A DNA stretch of 28,221 nt from Myxococcales bacterium (lineage in GTDB: Bacteria; Myxococcota; Myxococcia; Myxococcales; Myxococcaceae): NCBI GenBank assembly GCA_003153055.1, contig PMBV01000283.1, positions 1 through 28,221 of the forward strand, written 5' to 3'. Shown in pieces: positions 7,841-16,364 of this stretch. The notes beneath the pieces were generated by a model that ran no database searches, was not told where the DNA came from, and saw nothing but the letters and a program-made list of their open reading frames with translations. The translations under genes and the position numbers were made by a program. Positions within the stretch are counted from its first letter, which is position 1. Every line of letters starts with the position of its first letter.

Positions 7841-7878
7841 GCCGTGCAGCGCCTTCGATTCAGCGCAGCGTCATCGCA

Positions 7879-9354
7879 TCACCGGTGAGGGCTGTGCGGG
7901 GGCTTCCAGTACGCACCCCAGATGTCCGAACCTTCGGTATCGACACGGAAGTCGGTCCAGGCGATCCAATAGCCGCCGTCCACGTCTGCGCTGACGGCAG
8001 GGTCAGACTTCGCGCTCGCGACCGGAGAGAGCGTCGTGTCTCCAGGCCAGTAGTCGGGCAGCCCGAGCGAGACCGTCGCCACCGCGGCCGTGGCATCGAA
8101 CGGGAAGTTCTGGCTCGAAGCATAGAACACGGCCATGCCACCCGGACTCGGTCGTATGGACGCCAGGCGCGCACCGACCGGGTCCATGGGGTCGAACAGC
8201 GCCATGCCTTGCGGCCCGAACTGCCCAACAGGGTCGAGACCGTTGGGGTCATAGGCCTGCACGAAGATGCCCGAGCCGTTCTGATTCTTGTCCATCTCCC
8301 GCCACGCCACGACGAGGTGGCCGTGAATCAGAGAGAGGGCGCTGATGACGTGGGACATCTCCGGGTTGTTCGACACGGAGGCGCCGCGCGGATCCCACGC
8401 CACGGTGCCATCGGCCCTGACGTGCTGCACCAGTCCCTCGAAGGAGAGGTCCTTCTTGACGAGGCTCCAGGCGGCGAAAGCACCGCCCGCCCCGTCGGAG
8501 ACCAACTCGGGTTTGAGCACGAACGGCAGCGGGTCGAGGCAGTTGAGCTGCACGGTGACCGGCCAGACGGCGCGGCCCCAGCGGTCGAAACGCTGAACCA
8601 TGGCGTTGCCCGATGCCGGCCCTCCATTCTCCAGCCATGCAACGATGACATCAGAGGTCCCTGCGGGGATGACCTTCGGGAACCCGGCTGAGTTTCCATC
8701 GGAGCCGTGGATCCGCTGGGGCACAGCCCACTGCACAGTGCCCGACGGGCTGACTCGCTGGAGCGCAACCCCCCTGTCGGTAGCCGACTCGTAGGACCAC
8801 GCGACGACCACCGACCCGTCGCCGCACAGCACGGCGTTCGGCTCATACCCCCACATGCCGGGATCAGTGAGGACGACGCCTTTGGCGCCCCACCGCGACC
8901 GGCCTCGCTCGTCAAAGCGCTGGAGCCGCATCGTGTAGTCCGTCGTATTTCCGTAGGCCAGAATCGCGTCGCCGTTCTTCGCTGTCAACAACGTATAGTC
9001 TGTCACCCAGCTGTCTGAATCGACGACGCTGGCGAGAATACCTTCTTTGCCGAGGTGCTTGTGCCCTTCGGTATCAATGCGTTGCAGGCGCAAGGAATAC
9101 GTAGTTTGGTTGGGTGCCTGATGGTACCAGCTCAACCAAGCCGTGCCGTCATTCCGCGCGGCCAGATGAGCCAGAATCTGTTCTCCGCCGCCGCCCTGCA
9201 ACAACTGCTCACCCCGGGTCGCGGGCCGGTTCGCGGGAGCGCCCACAGTGAAGACATCGTCAGTCTCCGACGGTACTGCCGCCATGCTCGTCCCTGCGAG
9301 AAGGACCAGCGAGGAGGCCAGCAGCGGAATGAAGCGGGAATACACATGTCGCAT
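7879..9354 (-). CDS. Secreted beta-propeller-like repeat protein
   Basis: A 491-aa exported protein of unknown function. ATG 9354 is preferred over the open frame from 9420 because AAGGAA lies just upstream and the signal peptide then begins at residue 1, with cleavage near TSMAA/VPS. The mature region has six repeats of the form Q-[RHA]-aromatic/aliphatic-x3-G-x3-W, with the Gln at about 91, 145, 199, 254, 310 and 366, a period of 54-56 residues. Between them lie AWLSW/VAWS/AAWSL-type strands. This regular spacing fits a six- or seven-bladed propeller and resembles secreted repeat proteins common in Myxococcota and Bacteroidota. No catalytic motif stands out, so a binding role is likelier. 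It follows the fibro-slime gene on the same strand with a 297-bp gap. Confidence 0.75.
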   Translation of the reverse strand: MRHVYSRFIPLLASSLVLLAGTSMAAVPSETDDVFTVGAPANRPATRGEQLLQGGGGEQILAHLAARNDGTAWLSWYHQAPNQTTYSLRLQRIDTEGHKHLGKEGILASVVDSDSWVTDYTLLTAKNGDAILAYGNTTDYTMRLQRFDERGRSRWGAKGVVLTDPGMWGYEPNAVLCGDGSVVVAWSYESATDRGVALQRVSPSGTVQWAVPQRIHGSDGNSAGFPKVIPAGTSDVIVAWLENGGPASGNAMVQRFDRWGRAVWPVTVQLNCLDPLPFVLKPELVSDGAGGAFAAWSLVKKDLSFEGLVQHVRADGTVAWDPRGASVSNNPEMSHVISALSLIHGHLVVAWREMDKNQNGSGIFVQAYDPNGLDPVGQFGPQGMALFDPMDPVGARLASIRPSPGGMAVFYASSQNFPFDATAAVATVSLGLPDYWPGDTTLSPVASAKSDPAVSADVDGGYWIAWTDFRVDTEGSDIWGAYWKPPHSPHR

Positions 9355-9651
9355 GAAGGTTCCTTGAAGTGATTCGCGAGTTGCAATTGCGCGACTTCGG
9401 GTGAAGTCGGGCACGTGCAAGCAATTCGCGAGCCGGTGTTATCGAAGGAAGTGCTTCAGCGCCGCGCCGGGTGGAGATCGACCCGAACCTGGGGGCCTCT
9501 TGTCTGGCGCACGGTTTCTCGAGGCGCCTCACGGTTTTCTGATGTCTGCATGACGAGGCCCCGCCTGCCTTGAGCGCTCAGGCGAGACCAAAATTCTCAG
9601 GCGATGAGGATTCTCGGAGAGTGGGATTCGCGCCCATGAGGCGCTCGAACT
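9355..9651 (-). promoter_or_regulatory. Intergenic leader of the propeller gene with repeats and hairpin
   Basis: This 297-bp gene-free stretch contains a 6-bp perfect hairpin, GACTTC-gggt-GAAGTC (9393-9408), flanked by two copies of ATTCGCGAG (9372-9380 and 9424-9432), and a GCAATTGC palindrome at 9383-9390. Further out are the perfect palindromes GAGGCGCCTC (9521-9530) and TGAGCGCTCA (9571-9580). The latter is extended by CGCCTG/CAGGCG into a weak hairpin that could end transcription of the fibro-slime gene. It is lower in G+C than the genes around it. Which element is a promoter, operator or terminator cannot be decided from sequence. Confidence 0.4.
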
Positions 9652-10695
9652 CTAGCCCAGCTCGTCGACGACAAAGCAATCGATGGTCGTCTCGATGCGA
9701 AAGGTCGACCCCGACGTGTGTCGCTCGGCCTGGAAGATGTCGAGAGCGAACGGATGCCCCACCGAGATGCCGAGCTCGGCAGCCTTCGCGTTGAAGTCGA
9801 TGGTCCCGCTCTCCGCCGCGTGGACGCCGCCCAGGTCGAGCGCCAGGCGCTGGTTCACGAATACCCAGACATCGTCGTCCCCGCGGAAGGTGAACACCTC
9901 GCCGCCGTTATAGGTGAATGTCGTGTGAATCTCGGTGGTGAAGTGGAAGTTGTGATCCCGGCCCTGGTTGCCGAAGCCGAGGCCGTCGAGGGGAAAGAAG
10001 GCTGAGCTATCGAACACCCACCGCCCGTCTCCGGCAGGCACCAGGTGCAGCGCTCCGCGGAAGTCGAGGTTGACGCCGTCGACATCACGGTACCACTGGT
10101 CGAACTCGGCCTTCCCGGTGCTGATGCCGGTGGGCCCGGTGGGAGCGTAGACAGGGAGCCGGTCAGGGCCGAGCTGGGTCTGCACCAGCCCTTTGTAGGT
10201 TGCGATGAAGTGCTCAAAGTCCGGGTGTGAGTCTTTGAAGTCCCGGAAGCGAACGCCCAGCGTCGAACCACACACTCCGGAGTCCGTGGTTCCGGGAGCG
10301 ACTCCGCCATCCCCGCCGCCCGCGTCGGCTCCATCGGCCGCGGCTCCGGCGTCCGTGGTTCCGGGAACGACTCCGCCATCTCCACCGTCCAGCTCCGTGC
10401 CCGCATCGGCCCCATCGGCCGCGGCTCCGGCATCCGCGGAGACGCCGGAGTCCGTGGCCCCCGTCCCTCCGGCTGCTGGGGTCGGGTCGACGGTCCACCA
10501 CCCAGCTCCACCAGCGCCACCACCAGACCGACTCGTGTCGCCACCACCTCCTCCGCTTCCGCCGCCATTCGACGCACGCCCGCCGCCACTCGACGCACGC
10601 CCGCCGTCACTCGCGGCAGGTGTCAGAGTTCCTTGGCATGCCCCCAGGGCGATCAGCGCTATCAGGGTGAGTCGTGCTCCAGACCAGGTCGACAT
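9652..10695 (-). CDS. Fibro-slime domain lipoprotein
   Basis: A 347-aa surface lipoprotein. The signal peptide ends in LGAC with lipidation Cys 20. Residues ~21-145 are a disordered Gly/Ser/Asp/Ala linker with internal repeats. From about 147 to the end is a fibro-slime domain: VRFRDF near its start, PDFEHF, then [25 protein letters not shown], and [15 protein letters not shown], the hallmark order of this PA14-related module. The family occurs in extracellular proteins of Fibrobacter and myxobacteria and is thought to mediate adhesion or carbohydrate binding; the acidic DDD turn is a likely calcium or ligand site. It lies 92 bp after the GH127 gene on the same strand, so it could help hold the enzyme's substrate (inference). 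No good Shine-Dalgarno was found before ATG 10695. Confidence 0.85.
   Translation of the reverse strand: MSTWSGARLTLIALIALGACQGTLTPAASDGGRASSGGGRASNGGGSGGGGGDTSRSGGGAGGAGWWTVDPTPAAGGTGATDSGVSADAGAAADGADAGTELDGGDGGVVPGTTDAGAAADGADAGGGDGGVAPGTTDSGVCGSTLGVRFRDFKDSHPDFEHFIATYKGLVQTQLGPDRLPVYAPTGPTGISTGKAEFDQWYRDVDGVNLDFRGALHLVPAGDGRWVFDSSAFFPLDGLGFGNQGRDHNFHFTTEIHTTFTYNGGEVFTFRGDDDVWVFVNQRLALDLGGVHAAESGTIDFNAKAAELGISVGHPFALDIFQAERHTSGSTFRIETTIDCFVVDELG
10282..10431 (-). repeat. Imperfect 69/81-bp tandem duplication in the lipoprotein linker
   Basis: Two units, 10282-10350 and 10351-10431, both begin GTCCGTGGTTCCGGGA and both end GGCCGCGGCTCCGGC. The second has a 12-bp insertion. They encode the repeated linker block [15 protein letters not shown] of the fibro-slime lipoprotein. 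The duplication lengthens the tether without touching the folded domain. Confidence 0.75.
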
Positions 10696-10787
10696 GCGGT
10701 CATAAGTGGAGCGTCGAGACGGATCGGGTCAGCCGCGGTCTTCGGCGAAGGAGGCAGCGGGCGCCCCTGACCGGGTCCGGGCTCACC

Positions 10788-12857
10788 TCACTGCAGGTTC
10801 CAGTAGACCGAATACCGCTGATGGTGGACCTGGTACAGTGGCCGGAAGGTAAGGCCGCTGGCCGGACCCGCGTCGTGGGCGGTGAAGGTGAGGGGCGCGT
10901 CGGCAACCGGCTTCAGCCAGGTCGCCGGGTCGGAGGAGGCGCTCGCGATGGCCGGAACACTCGCCGCCGCGGTCCCCAGGGACGCGCTCGGGTCGCCGAC
11001 GTCACTCGGCATGCCGTCGCGCCCCAGCTCTCCCGCCAGGAGAATCGGACCGTAGAGCACCGACACCATCGAGGGGACGTCCTTGGCCCGCTCGAGGCGC
11101 AGCGAGGTCGGCAACTGCAGCGTCACGACGTCGCCAGCCCGCCACTGGCGGCTGAGTGTGGCGTAGGTGGAAGGGCTGAGGGTCTGGGAGTCGGTGACTC
11201 CGTTGACGGTCAGGACTGGTGCGCCCGAGACCCAGGAGGGGATCCGCAGGTTCAGGATGGCCAATGCGGGGCTCGCCGTCTTGACGACCGTGAGACGCAC
11301 GGTCTCGCCAGCGGCGGCGTTCCCCTCCTGGCGCAGGGTCATCCCGGTGGCGTCCCACGTCAGCTCGCTGGGAATGTACAAGTTGACCCACAGCTGGTTC
11401 TGCTGCTGGAAGTAGACGCCCTCCCCGTAGCGCGCGGTGTTCTCGATGCCAGTCCCGGTGCAGCAGAACGTCCCGCTCATGTACGTCCGGAAGTGGCCGC
11501 GCAGTGGCGTGAAGTAGGTCATGTCGCCCGTGTCTGGGGCCACCGACGCCATGATGTGGTTGTAGAGCGTGCGCTCGTAGTAGTCGGCGTACTCGAGGCG
11601 CTGGTTCCGGGTGAAGAGCAGCGTCGTGAGCTTGAGCATGTTGTTCGAGTTGCACGTCTCGGCCGTCGACGCCGGGAGGCTCGCCCCGTTGTCGATGGAG
11701 CCACCTGCCTCGACGCCTCCCTTGTCGAGCCACTCGTGAAAAGAGTTTCCTCCGATGACGAAGGCGTGGCGTCCGGTGAGCAGTTTCCAGAAGGACTCCG
11801 AGGCCTTGAGGCTGGGGCTGTCACCGGAGAGGTTGGCGGTATGAGCGATGCCGACGGCCTGAGCGATGTGGGTGTTCCCGTGGAGGCCCTGGAGGTTGTC
11901 TTGGCCGGCAGCGAGCGGGTCGATGAACCATGAGCGGTTGAAGAGCTTCGCCGTCTCCAGGTACTTCGCGTCACCGGTGGAGACCGAGAGCGCCGACAGC
12001 GCGTCGCTCATGGCGCCGAACTCGTTCTGCGGGTTCTTGCTGCCGTCGGTGCGGAAGATCTTCTCGATGGTCGACGCCGGCAACGCCGCGAGTCGGGCAC
12101 GAACGAAGTCCCCCAGCTTCTTGGCCACGTCGAGGGCCTGCTGGCTCCCCACGTAGTGGTGGGCATCTACCAGGCCGGAGAGGATCTTCTGCAGCGTGTA
12201 GTAGGGCACCACGATGCCCTGGGAGTCGCCCTGCTTGCCTTCCAAGACGTCGATGGCGGCCAGGGGGAACGCCGCCAGGTAGCCGTCCTTTGCGAGCGCC
12301 GCCTGGCACTTGGCCAGCTCGGCCACCACGTACTCCACCCGCTTCTTGAGCACCTCGTCACCAGTGGCCGCTGCCATGCGCGAGGCGGCAGAGAGGTAGT
12401 GCCCGGCCATGTGGCCCCTGATGAAACCGGTGTCCCAGCCAGCGTAGCCCGCGGTGGCTCCGCCGGCCTGAGGCAGCCCAGCCAATTTCCGGTACTCGAA
12501 CAGCAGCCGGTCCGGGTCAAGGGAGGCCAGGTAGCCGCGCCGGTGGAGCTCCTGACGCTCGTAGAAAGGGCTGCCCTGCAACAGCCGAACGTGGGCCGCA
12601 TCGACCAGGCTCACCGGGCCTGACGGAGTAGGCACGCTCGCGTCCACGTCGACCCCGCTATCCGTTCTCGAGCCACCGTCGAGCCGAGCACCTCCCCCGC
12701 CTCCCACGCCTCCCGAACCTCCCCCACCCGAGCCACCACCTTCCCTCCCGGCGTCTCGGCCTACCGCGCTCCCCGCATCTTTCCTTGGGCCGGCGTCGAC
12801 CATGCCGTCGCCGCACCCCAGAGTGAGGAGCAGCGCAACAATGGGCCAGGCCGGCAT
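10788..12857 (-). CDS. GH127-family glycosidase lipoprotein (beta-L-arabinofuranosidase type)
   Basis: A 689-aa predicted surface glycosidase. A lipobox (LTLGC, Cys 15) is followed by a Gly/Asp-rich linker to about residue 80 and then the (alpha/alpha) barrel of GH127 (formerly DUF1680). Family marks include GHYLSAASRM, FGAMSDALSAL, LHGNTHIAQAVG, then ETC (Glu 400, Cys 402) and the Cys-Cys pair 465-466 in TFCCTGTG. In the characterised Bifidobacterium enzyme HypBA1 the equivalent Glu and three Cys hold zinc and supply the catalytic thiolate, so the active site appears intact. C-terminal beta domains follow. Expected activity is removal of beta-L-arabinofuranosyl residues from plant-type glycans; related families have other specificities. 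Start choice is uncertain: ATG 12857 gives the cleanest lipoprotein signal, while GTG 12887 and ATG 12914 would add Arg residues in front. Confidence 0.87.
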   Translation of the reverse strand: MPAWPIVALLLTLGCGDGMVDAGPRKDAGSAVGRDAGREGGGSGGGGSGGVGGGGGARLDGGSRTDSGVDVDASVPTPSGPVSLVDAAHVRLLQGSPFYERQELHRRGYLASLDPDRLLFEYRKLAGLPQAGGATAGYAGWDTGFIRGHMAGHYLSAASRMAAATGDEVLKKRVEYVVAELAKCQAALAKDGYLAAFPLAAIDVLEGKQGDSQGIVVPYYTLQKILSGLVDAHHYVGSQQALDVAKKLGDFVRARLAALPASTIEKIFRTDGSKNPQNEFGAMSDALSALSVSTGDAKYLETAKLFNRSWFIDPLAAGQDNLQGLHGNTHIAQAVGIAHTANLSGDSPSLKASESFWKLLTGRHAFVIGGNSFHEWLDKGGVEAGGSIDNGASLPASTAETCNSNNMLKLTTLLFTRNQRLEYADYYERTLYNHIMASVAPDTGDMTYFTPLRGHFRTYMSGTFCCTGTGIENTARYGEGVYFQQQNQLWVNLYIPSELTWDATGMTLRQEGNAAAGETVRLTVVKTASPALAILNLRIPSWVSGAPVLTVNGVTDSQTLSPSTYATLSRQWRAGDVVTLQLPTSLRLERAKDVPSMVSVLYGPILLAGELGRDGMPSDVGDPSASLGTAAASVPAIASASSDPATWLKPVADAPLTFTAHDAGPASGLTFRPLYQVHHQRYSVYWNLQ

Positions 12858-12872
12858 TCCGCGCGCTCTCAG

Positions 12873-12918
12873 GTCACGTGACGTCACGGGTAAATCGAGC
12901 CCCGCCTCGGGCAAATCG
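12873..12918 (-). promoter_or_regulatory. Operator-like repeats upstream of the GH127 gene
   Basis: Two 11-base direct repeats, CGGGTAAATCG (12887-12897) and CGGGCAAATCG (12908-12918), lie exactly 21 bp apart, two helical turns. Beside them are two overlapping 10-bp perfect palindromes, GTCACGTGAC (12873-12882) and GTGACGTCAC (12878-12887). The layout fits binding of a dimeric regulator in front of the GH127 start at 12857. If translation began at 12914, part of this would be coding. Confidence 0.4.
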
Positions 12919-12961
12919 GGTCACTAGACTAGAGCCGAAGCCGGAACCTCCCGATTGCCGC

Positions 12962-14224
12962 TCAGGGCGACGGGCGCATCCACACAGCGCGAACCAGCGG
13001 GAGCGTGCGCTCGCCCACCGTCTGGCTCCCGGCCATGATGACCACCGCCTCGATGTGCGTGCCCTCGGCGAAGTCGCCACCCCAGGCGCGGCGCGGCGGA
13101 AGAAAGACATACAACTCCCGCTCCCCAACCTTGACGACACCGATACTTTGGCTCAGCCCCTCCACCACCACGCCGTCTACCAGCGCGCTCTGACCGGTGA
13201 GGCTCTTCGGGTCATCGAGACGCGAGAGGTCGGCCGAGCCGAGCTCGAAGAAGAGCCGCGGCGAGTAGGCCGAGACGACGTCCTCGAAGTTACTCGGCTC
13301 GGCGCCAGGTCCGAACGCTCCCGGCGAGGACTTCGCTGGGCGGCGGGCCAGCTCCTCCTTCACGGCCTCGAGCGCCTGGCTGACCTCGTCGGGTCGCAGC
13401 GACCGGCAAGCGTTGAGGCGGCGAGCCCGGGCGATGAGCGCCCCGTCACCCAGCTCGGCGAGCGAGCCAACCGTCTCAGCCTCGAGCTGGGCACAGGCGG
13501 TGAACGCCTCGACGACGACCGACGAGGCAGCGTCGAGCTCGACCTCGCGGTTGGCGAACGACACCGTCTGCACCGGAGCCGTCACGCCCTTGCGATCGAA
13601 GCTCGCGACACCAGCCACCGCGTCGGCGCTCACCAGGGGCCCCGACGGGCCGAGGAGCGTCACTGGCCCCGAGAGCGGGCGTCGGTGGCACGGCTCGTCC
13701 TTCTGCCCGACGATCTGCTCGACCTTGACGTGCCGCACGTCTTCTCCTCGCTGGAGGAAGCCGACGATGCCCACCACCAGCGCCGGCACACCGACCCCCA
13801 CTCCGAGGAGCGACCAACCGCGCACCAGCGTCGACAGCGCGGGCCCATAGTGCCCCGAGCGATCGATGACCGACGTGTCGGGCGTATTCGACACGGCGTA
13901 CGACACACCGAAGGCGATGGCCCCGGCCAACGTCAGCACGATGCCCGTCGACAACGCCGGGCCAGCCGAGGGCACCGAGCGCTCGGTCACCGTGTCCTCC
14001 GCGTACTCGGAGACCTCCTCGTCGCGGCACACGTCCTCACCAGCGACCTTCAGCACCAGGTTGGGCCAGGCCACCGACGCCGTCGCGGTGACGGCTCCAT
14101 CGACCACCACCGGGCGATGGAAGTTTCGCAGCAATGGCCCGCGCTCGGTGCGAACGGTGGCCTCCGGGGCAGCACAGCCCACGAGGCCGACCAGCCCCAG
14201 CGTCAGCGCGCGCCGGGCCCTCAC
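12962..14224 (-). CDS. Predicted lipoprotein with two membrane-like helices, unknown function
   Basis: A 420-aa protein not assigned to a known family. The frame is open far upstream, antisense to prmA, but GTG 14224 is chosen: it gives the basic n-region MRARR, a hydrophobic core and LVGC (Cys 17), and it overlaps the preceding stop as GTGA. A short beta-rich region follows, then hydrophobic helices near 89-111 and 134-157, a Gly-rich hairpin-like pair, and about 260 residues of mixed alpha/beta sequence ending VWMRPSP. A lipidated N-terminus plus internal helices is unusual, and the helices may instead insert in the inner membrane. It is translationally coupled to the Cys-rich lipoprotein upstream. 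No enzymatic motif was found. Confidence 0.72.
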   Translation of the reverse strand: MRARRALTLGLVGLVGCAAPEATVRTERGPLLRNFHRPVVVDGAVTATASVAWPNLVLKVAGEDVCRDEEVSEYAEDTVTERSVPSAGPALSTGIVLTLAGAIAFGVSYAVSNTPDTSVIDRSGHYGPALSTLVRGWSLLGVGVGVPALVVGIVGFLQRGEDVRHVKVEQIVGQKDEPCHRRPLSGPVTLLGPSGPLVSADAVAGVASFDRKGVTAPVQTVSFANREVELDAASSVVVEAFTACAQLEAETVGSLAELGDGALIARARRLNACRSLRPDEVSQALEAVKEELARRPAKSSPGAFGPGAEPSNFEDVVSAYSPRLFFELGSADLSRLDDPKSLTGQSALVDGVVVEGLSQSIGVVKVGERELYVFLPPRRAWGGDFAEGTHIEAVVIMAGSQTVGERTLPLVRAVWMRPSP

Positions 14225-14574
14225 CTCGAGCCCCCCTTGAGGAAGGCCACCACATCCAAGCACGTCAGCACCTCGGTGACGGCCTCGCACGTCGGCTTGG
14301 CGAACCGGGAGCTGCTCTCGAGCGCCATCGGCGTCCGGCACTCGAGGACCCGATCTCGCGACGGCGAGGAGAAGGCGAACTCGGCCGCCCCACAGCCCGT
14401 GCGCGCCAGCAGCGTCTCCTCGCAGACGCCGGCGTCGACGCTCAGCCGGCTCAAGGTCTCGTCGCACACCGGGGCGTGGCACAGCCGGGTGATGACGTCG
14501 AGGCAGAGGTCGGCGTCGCTCGCCGCCGGCCCGACACAGGACGCCAACAGGAGGACGGCAGCGAAGGCACGCAC
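14221..14574 (-). CDS. Small Cys-rich lipoprotein, unknown function
   Basis: A 117-aa protein with GTG start at 14574 and signal LLLASC (lipid Cys 13). The mature ~100 residues carry eight more Cys residues spread through short helical stretches (for example DLCLDVITRLC, VCEETLL, TCEAVTEVLTC), pointing to four disulfides and an envelope location. It is transcribed away from prmA across 77 bp and overlaps the next minus-strand gene by four bases (GTGA). Small Cys-rich lipoproteins of this look are common in Myxococcota but have no assigned function. The start has no obvious Shine-Dalgarno. Confidence 0.65.
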   Translation of the reverse strand: MRAFAAVLLLASCVGPAASDADLCLDVITRLCHAPVCDETLSRLSVDAGVCEETLLARTGCGAAEFAFSSPSRDRVLECRTPMALESSSRFAKPTCEAVTEVLTCLDVVAFLKGGSR

Positions 14575-14651
14575 CGTGGCACTCTACCGGCTTCTGGCAA
14601 CTGGGTTGACAGAAATGACCTCGTCCGGTGGAGGTGATAGGGGCCCGTGCC

Positions 14652-15563
14652 ATGGGCTGGGTATCTCTGACTGTTGACGTGCCGACGCCGAAGAGCGAGC
14701 TGGCGCAGAGCGTGATGTACGACTTCGGCGTGGCGGGGCTCGAGGTGCGCGACTGGGGCCAGAACGTGATGCCGCAGGTGAGGGCTCCCAAGCAGGGGGA
14801 GGCCATCATCATCGGCTACTTCGAGGCCCGTGCTCAGGCGGTCAAGGCGAGGAAGGCGCTCGAGAAGCGCATCACCGAGGTCCGCGCGTCACTCGAGGCG
14901 GTGGTGGAGCGCGACTGGAGCCTGGAGTGGAAGAAGCAGATCAAATCCGTCACCGTCGGGCGCCTGTGGGTTGGGCCGCCGTGGGAGCGGAAGTCGGCAC
15001 CAGCGGACAAGGTTCGCCTCTTCATCGAGCCGAAGATGGCCTTCGGAACCGGCGACCACCCGACCACCAAGCTGTGCCTGGCTGCCGTCGATGAGGTGAT
15101 GGGCAAGCACCCGGGCGCGTCGGTGCTCGACGTGGGCACGGGCACGGGCGTGCTCGCCATGGCAGCCAAGAAGCTCGGCGCCTCGCGCACCGTCGGCACC
15201 GACAATGACCCGGTCGCCATCGAGCTGGCCATCGAGTGCGCCGAGGAGAACGAGCTCGAGGGCATCGAGCTGTCGACCAAATCTCTCAAGGCAGTCACCG
15301 GCCGCTTCGACCTGGTCGTGGCGAACATCTTGGCCAATACACTCATCGAGCTGGCGCCGCTGCTGGCTGCGAAGACCGGCGGAAGGCTGGTGCTGGCCGG
15401 GGTCCTCGTGCCCCAAGCCAAAGACGTGACGGCGGCCTTCGTCAAGGCGGGGCTCACCCACGTCGGCGACACGGTGGAGGGAGAGTGGATCCGCCTCGAC
15501 TTCGACGCTCCGACGAAGAAGATGGCCAGCGCGGCCCGGCCAGCCAAACGCCGCGCCACCTAG
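14652..15563 (+). CDS. prmA: Ribosomal protein L11 methyltransferase PrmA
   Basis: A 303-aa cytoplasmic SAM-dependent enzyme that methylates ribosomal protein L11. The PrmA hallmark FGTGDHPTT is at about 131-139, followed by the SAM-binding motif I LDVGTGTG (about 159-166), an acidic motif II end (GTDNDP) and the catalytic-pocket motif VVANILANTL. The N-terminal substrate-binding part begins MGWVSLTVDVP. ATG 14652 is chosen on family length. GTG 14628 and GTG 14634 are in frame, and the GGAGGTGAT at 14630-14638 lies 13 bases before the ATG, a long spacing. A perfect TTGACA at 14606-14611 has no good -10 partner. The C-terminus ends in a short basic tail. It heads a probable operon with rsmE 24 bp downstream. 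Confidence 0.95.
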   Translation: MGWVSLTVDVPTPKSELAQSVMYDFGVAGLEVRDWGQNVMPQVRAPKQGEAIIIGYFEARAQAVKARKALEKRITEVRASLEAVVERDWSLEWKKQIKSVTVGRLWVGPPWERKSAPADKVRLFIEPKMAFGTGDHPTTKLCLAAVDEVMGKHPGASVLDVGTGTGVLAMAAKKLGASRTVGTDNDPVAIELAIECAEENELEGIELSTKSLKAVTGRFDLVVANILANTLIELAPLLAAKTGGRLVLAGVLVPQAKDVTAAFVKAGLTHVGDTVEGEWIRLDFDAPTKKMASAARPAKRRAT

Positions 15564-15587
15564 CCAGCACGAGAGGACCTCGCAGAC

Positions 15588-16313
15588 ATGAAACGGCTCT
15601 TCCTCGCCGGTGCCCACGCCGGCCCATGCGTCGTCCCAGAGGCCGCGGCTCACCACCTGGTCGACGTGTTGCGAATGAGCGAAGGAGACGCCCTCGAGGT
15701 CTTCGACGGCGCGGGAACGACGTTCCCCGCCCGCATCGAGCAACTCGACGGAGAGACGGTCATGCTGGCCCTGGGAGAAGGTCGAGCGGCCCCAGCACTT
15801 CGGCGCGTCACCATCGTTCAGGGCCTGCCCAAAGGTGACAAGCTTGACTGGGTGCTCCAGAAGGGCACGGAGCTCGGCGCCAGCGCCTTCTCCATCGCCA
15901 TCTGCGAGCGCACCGTCGTCAAGGTCGAGGGCAAGGAGGCCCACAAGGTCGCCCGTTGGCAGCGCATCGTCGAGGAGGCTGCCCGTCAATGCGGCCGGGC
16001 CGACGTCCCCCCGGTTCAGCCCCCGCTCGCCCTCGAGGCAGCGGTGCGAGCGTTGGCCCCGGGCACCCGCGTCTACGTCCTCGACGAGTCCGAGCGCGCC
16101 ACCACGCTCTCCGCGGCGTTTCTCTTGGCCCAACCCACCGACGAGGTCGCCGTCGTCATCGGCCCAGAGGGCGGCCTGTCTCGGACGGAGGTCGACGGCC
16201 TCCTGACGCTCCATGCGGTCCCCGTCACCCTGGGTCGACTGGTACTGCGAACCGAGACCGCCGCCCTCGCGGCCCTCGCCGTCCTCAGGCATCTCGACGG
16301 TGCCCTGGGGTAG
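15588..16313 (+). CDS. rsmE: 16S rRNA (uracil-1498-N3)-methyltransferase RsmE
   Basis: A 241-aa SPOUT-class enzyme that methylates U1498 of 16S rRNA. The N-terminal PUA-like domain (about 1-70) includes HHLVDVLRMSEGD. The SPOUT domain shows KGDKLDWVLQKGTELG, WQRIVEEAARQCGR, the knot motif VIGPEGGLS (about 190-198) and LGRLVLRTETAALAAL, all diagnostic. A GAGGA site precedes ATG 15588. The length fits the family. Pairing prmA with rsmE is a common bacterial arrangement. Confidence 0.95.
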   Translation: MKRLFLAGAHAGPCVVPEAAAHHLVDVLRMSEGDALEVFDGAGTTFPARIEQLDGETVMLALGEGRAAPALRRVTIVQGLPKGDKLDWVLQKGTELGASAFSIAICERTVVKVEGKEAHKVARWQRIVEEAARQCGRADVPPVQPPLALEAAVRALAPGTRVYVLDESERATTLSAAFLLAQPTDEVAVVIGPEGGLSRTEVDGLLTLHAVPVTLGRLVLRTETAALAALAVLRHLDGALG

Positions 16314-16364
16314 GAAAAGGTGGGTTTTCTTGATCCACGAGGCTGAACGTCGTCTCATGCCGCG

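Noticed and set aside
14606..14640. TTGACA as a -35 box for prmA
   Set aside because: The hexamer is perfect, but no acceptable -10 lies 16-18 bp away; the TGATAG at 14635-14640 would need a 23-bp spacer.
12878..14677. Long plus-strand frame antisense to the coupled lipoprotein genes
   Set aside because: Arg/His-rich product without domains, typical of a high-GC shadow of two supported minus-strand genes.
12962..14812. 616-codon minus-strand frame extending across prmA
   Set aside because: The part beyond 14224 is antisense to a well-identified gene. A lipoprotein signal at GTG 14224 and the GTGA overlap define the real start.
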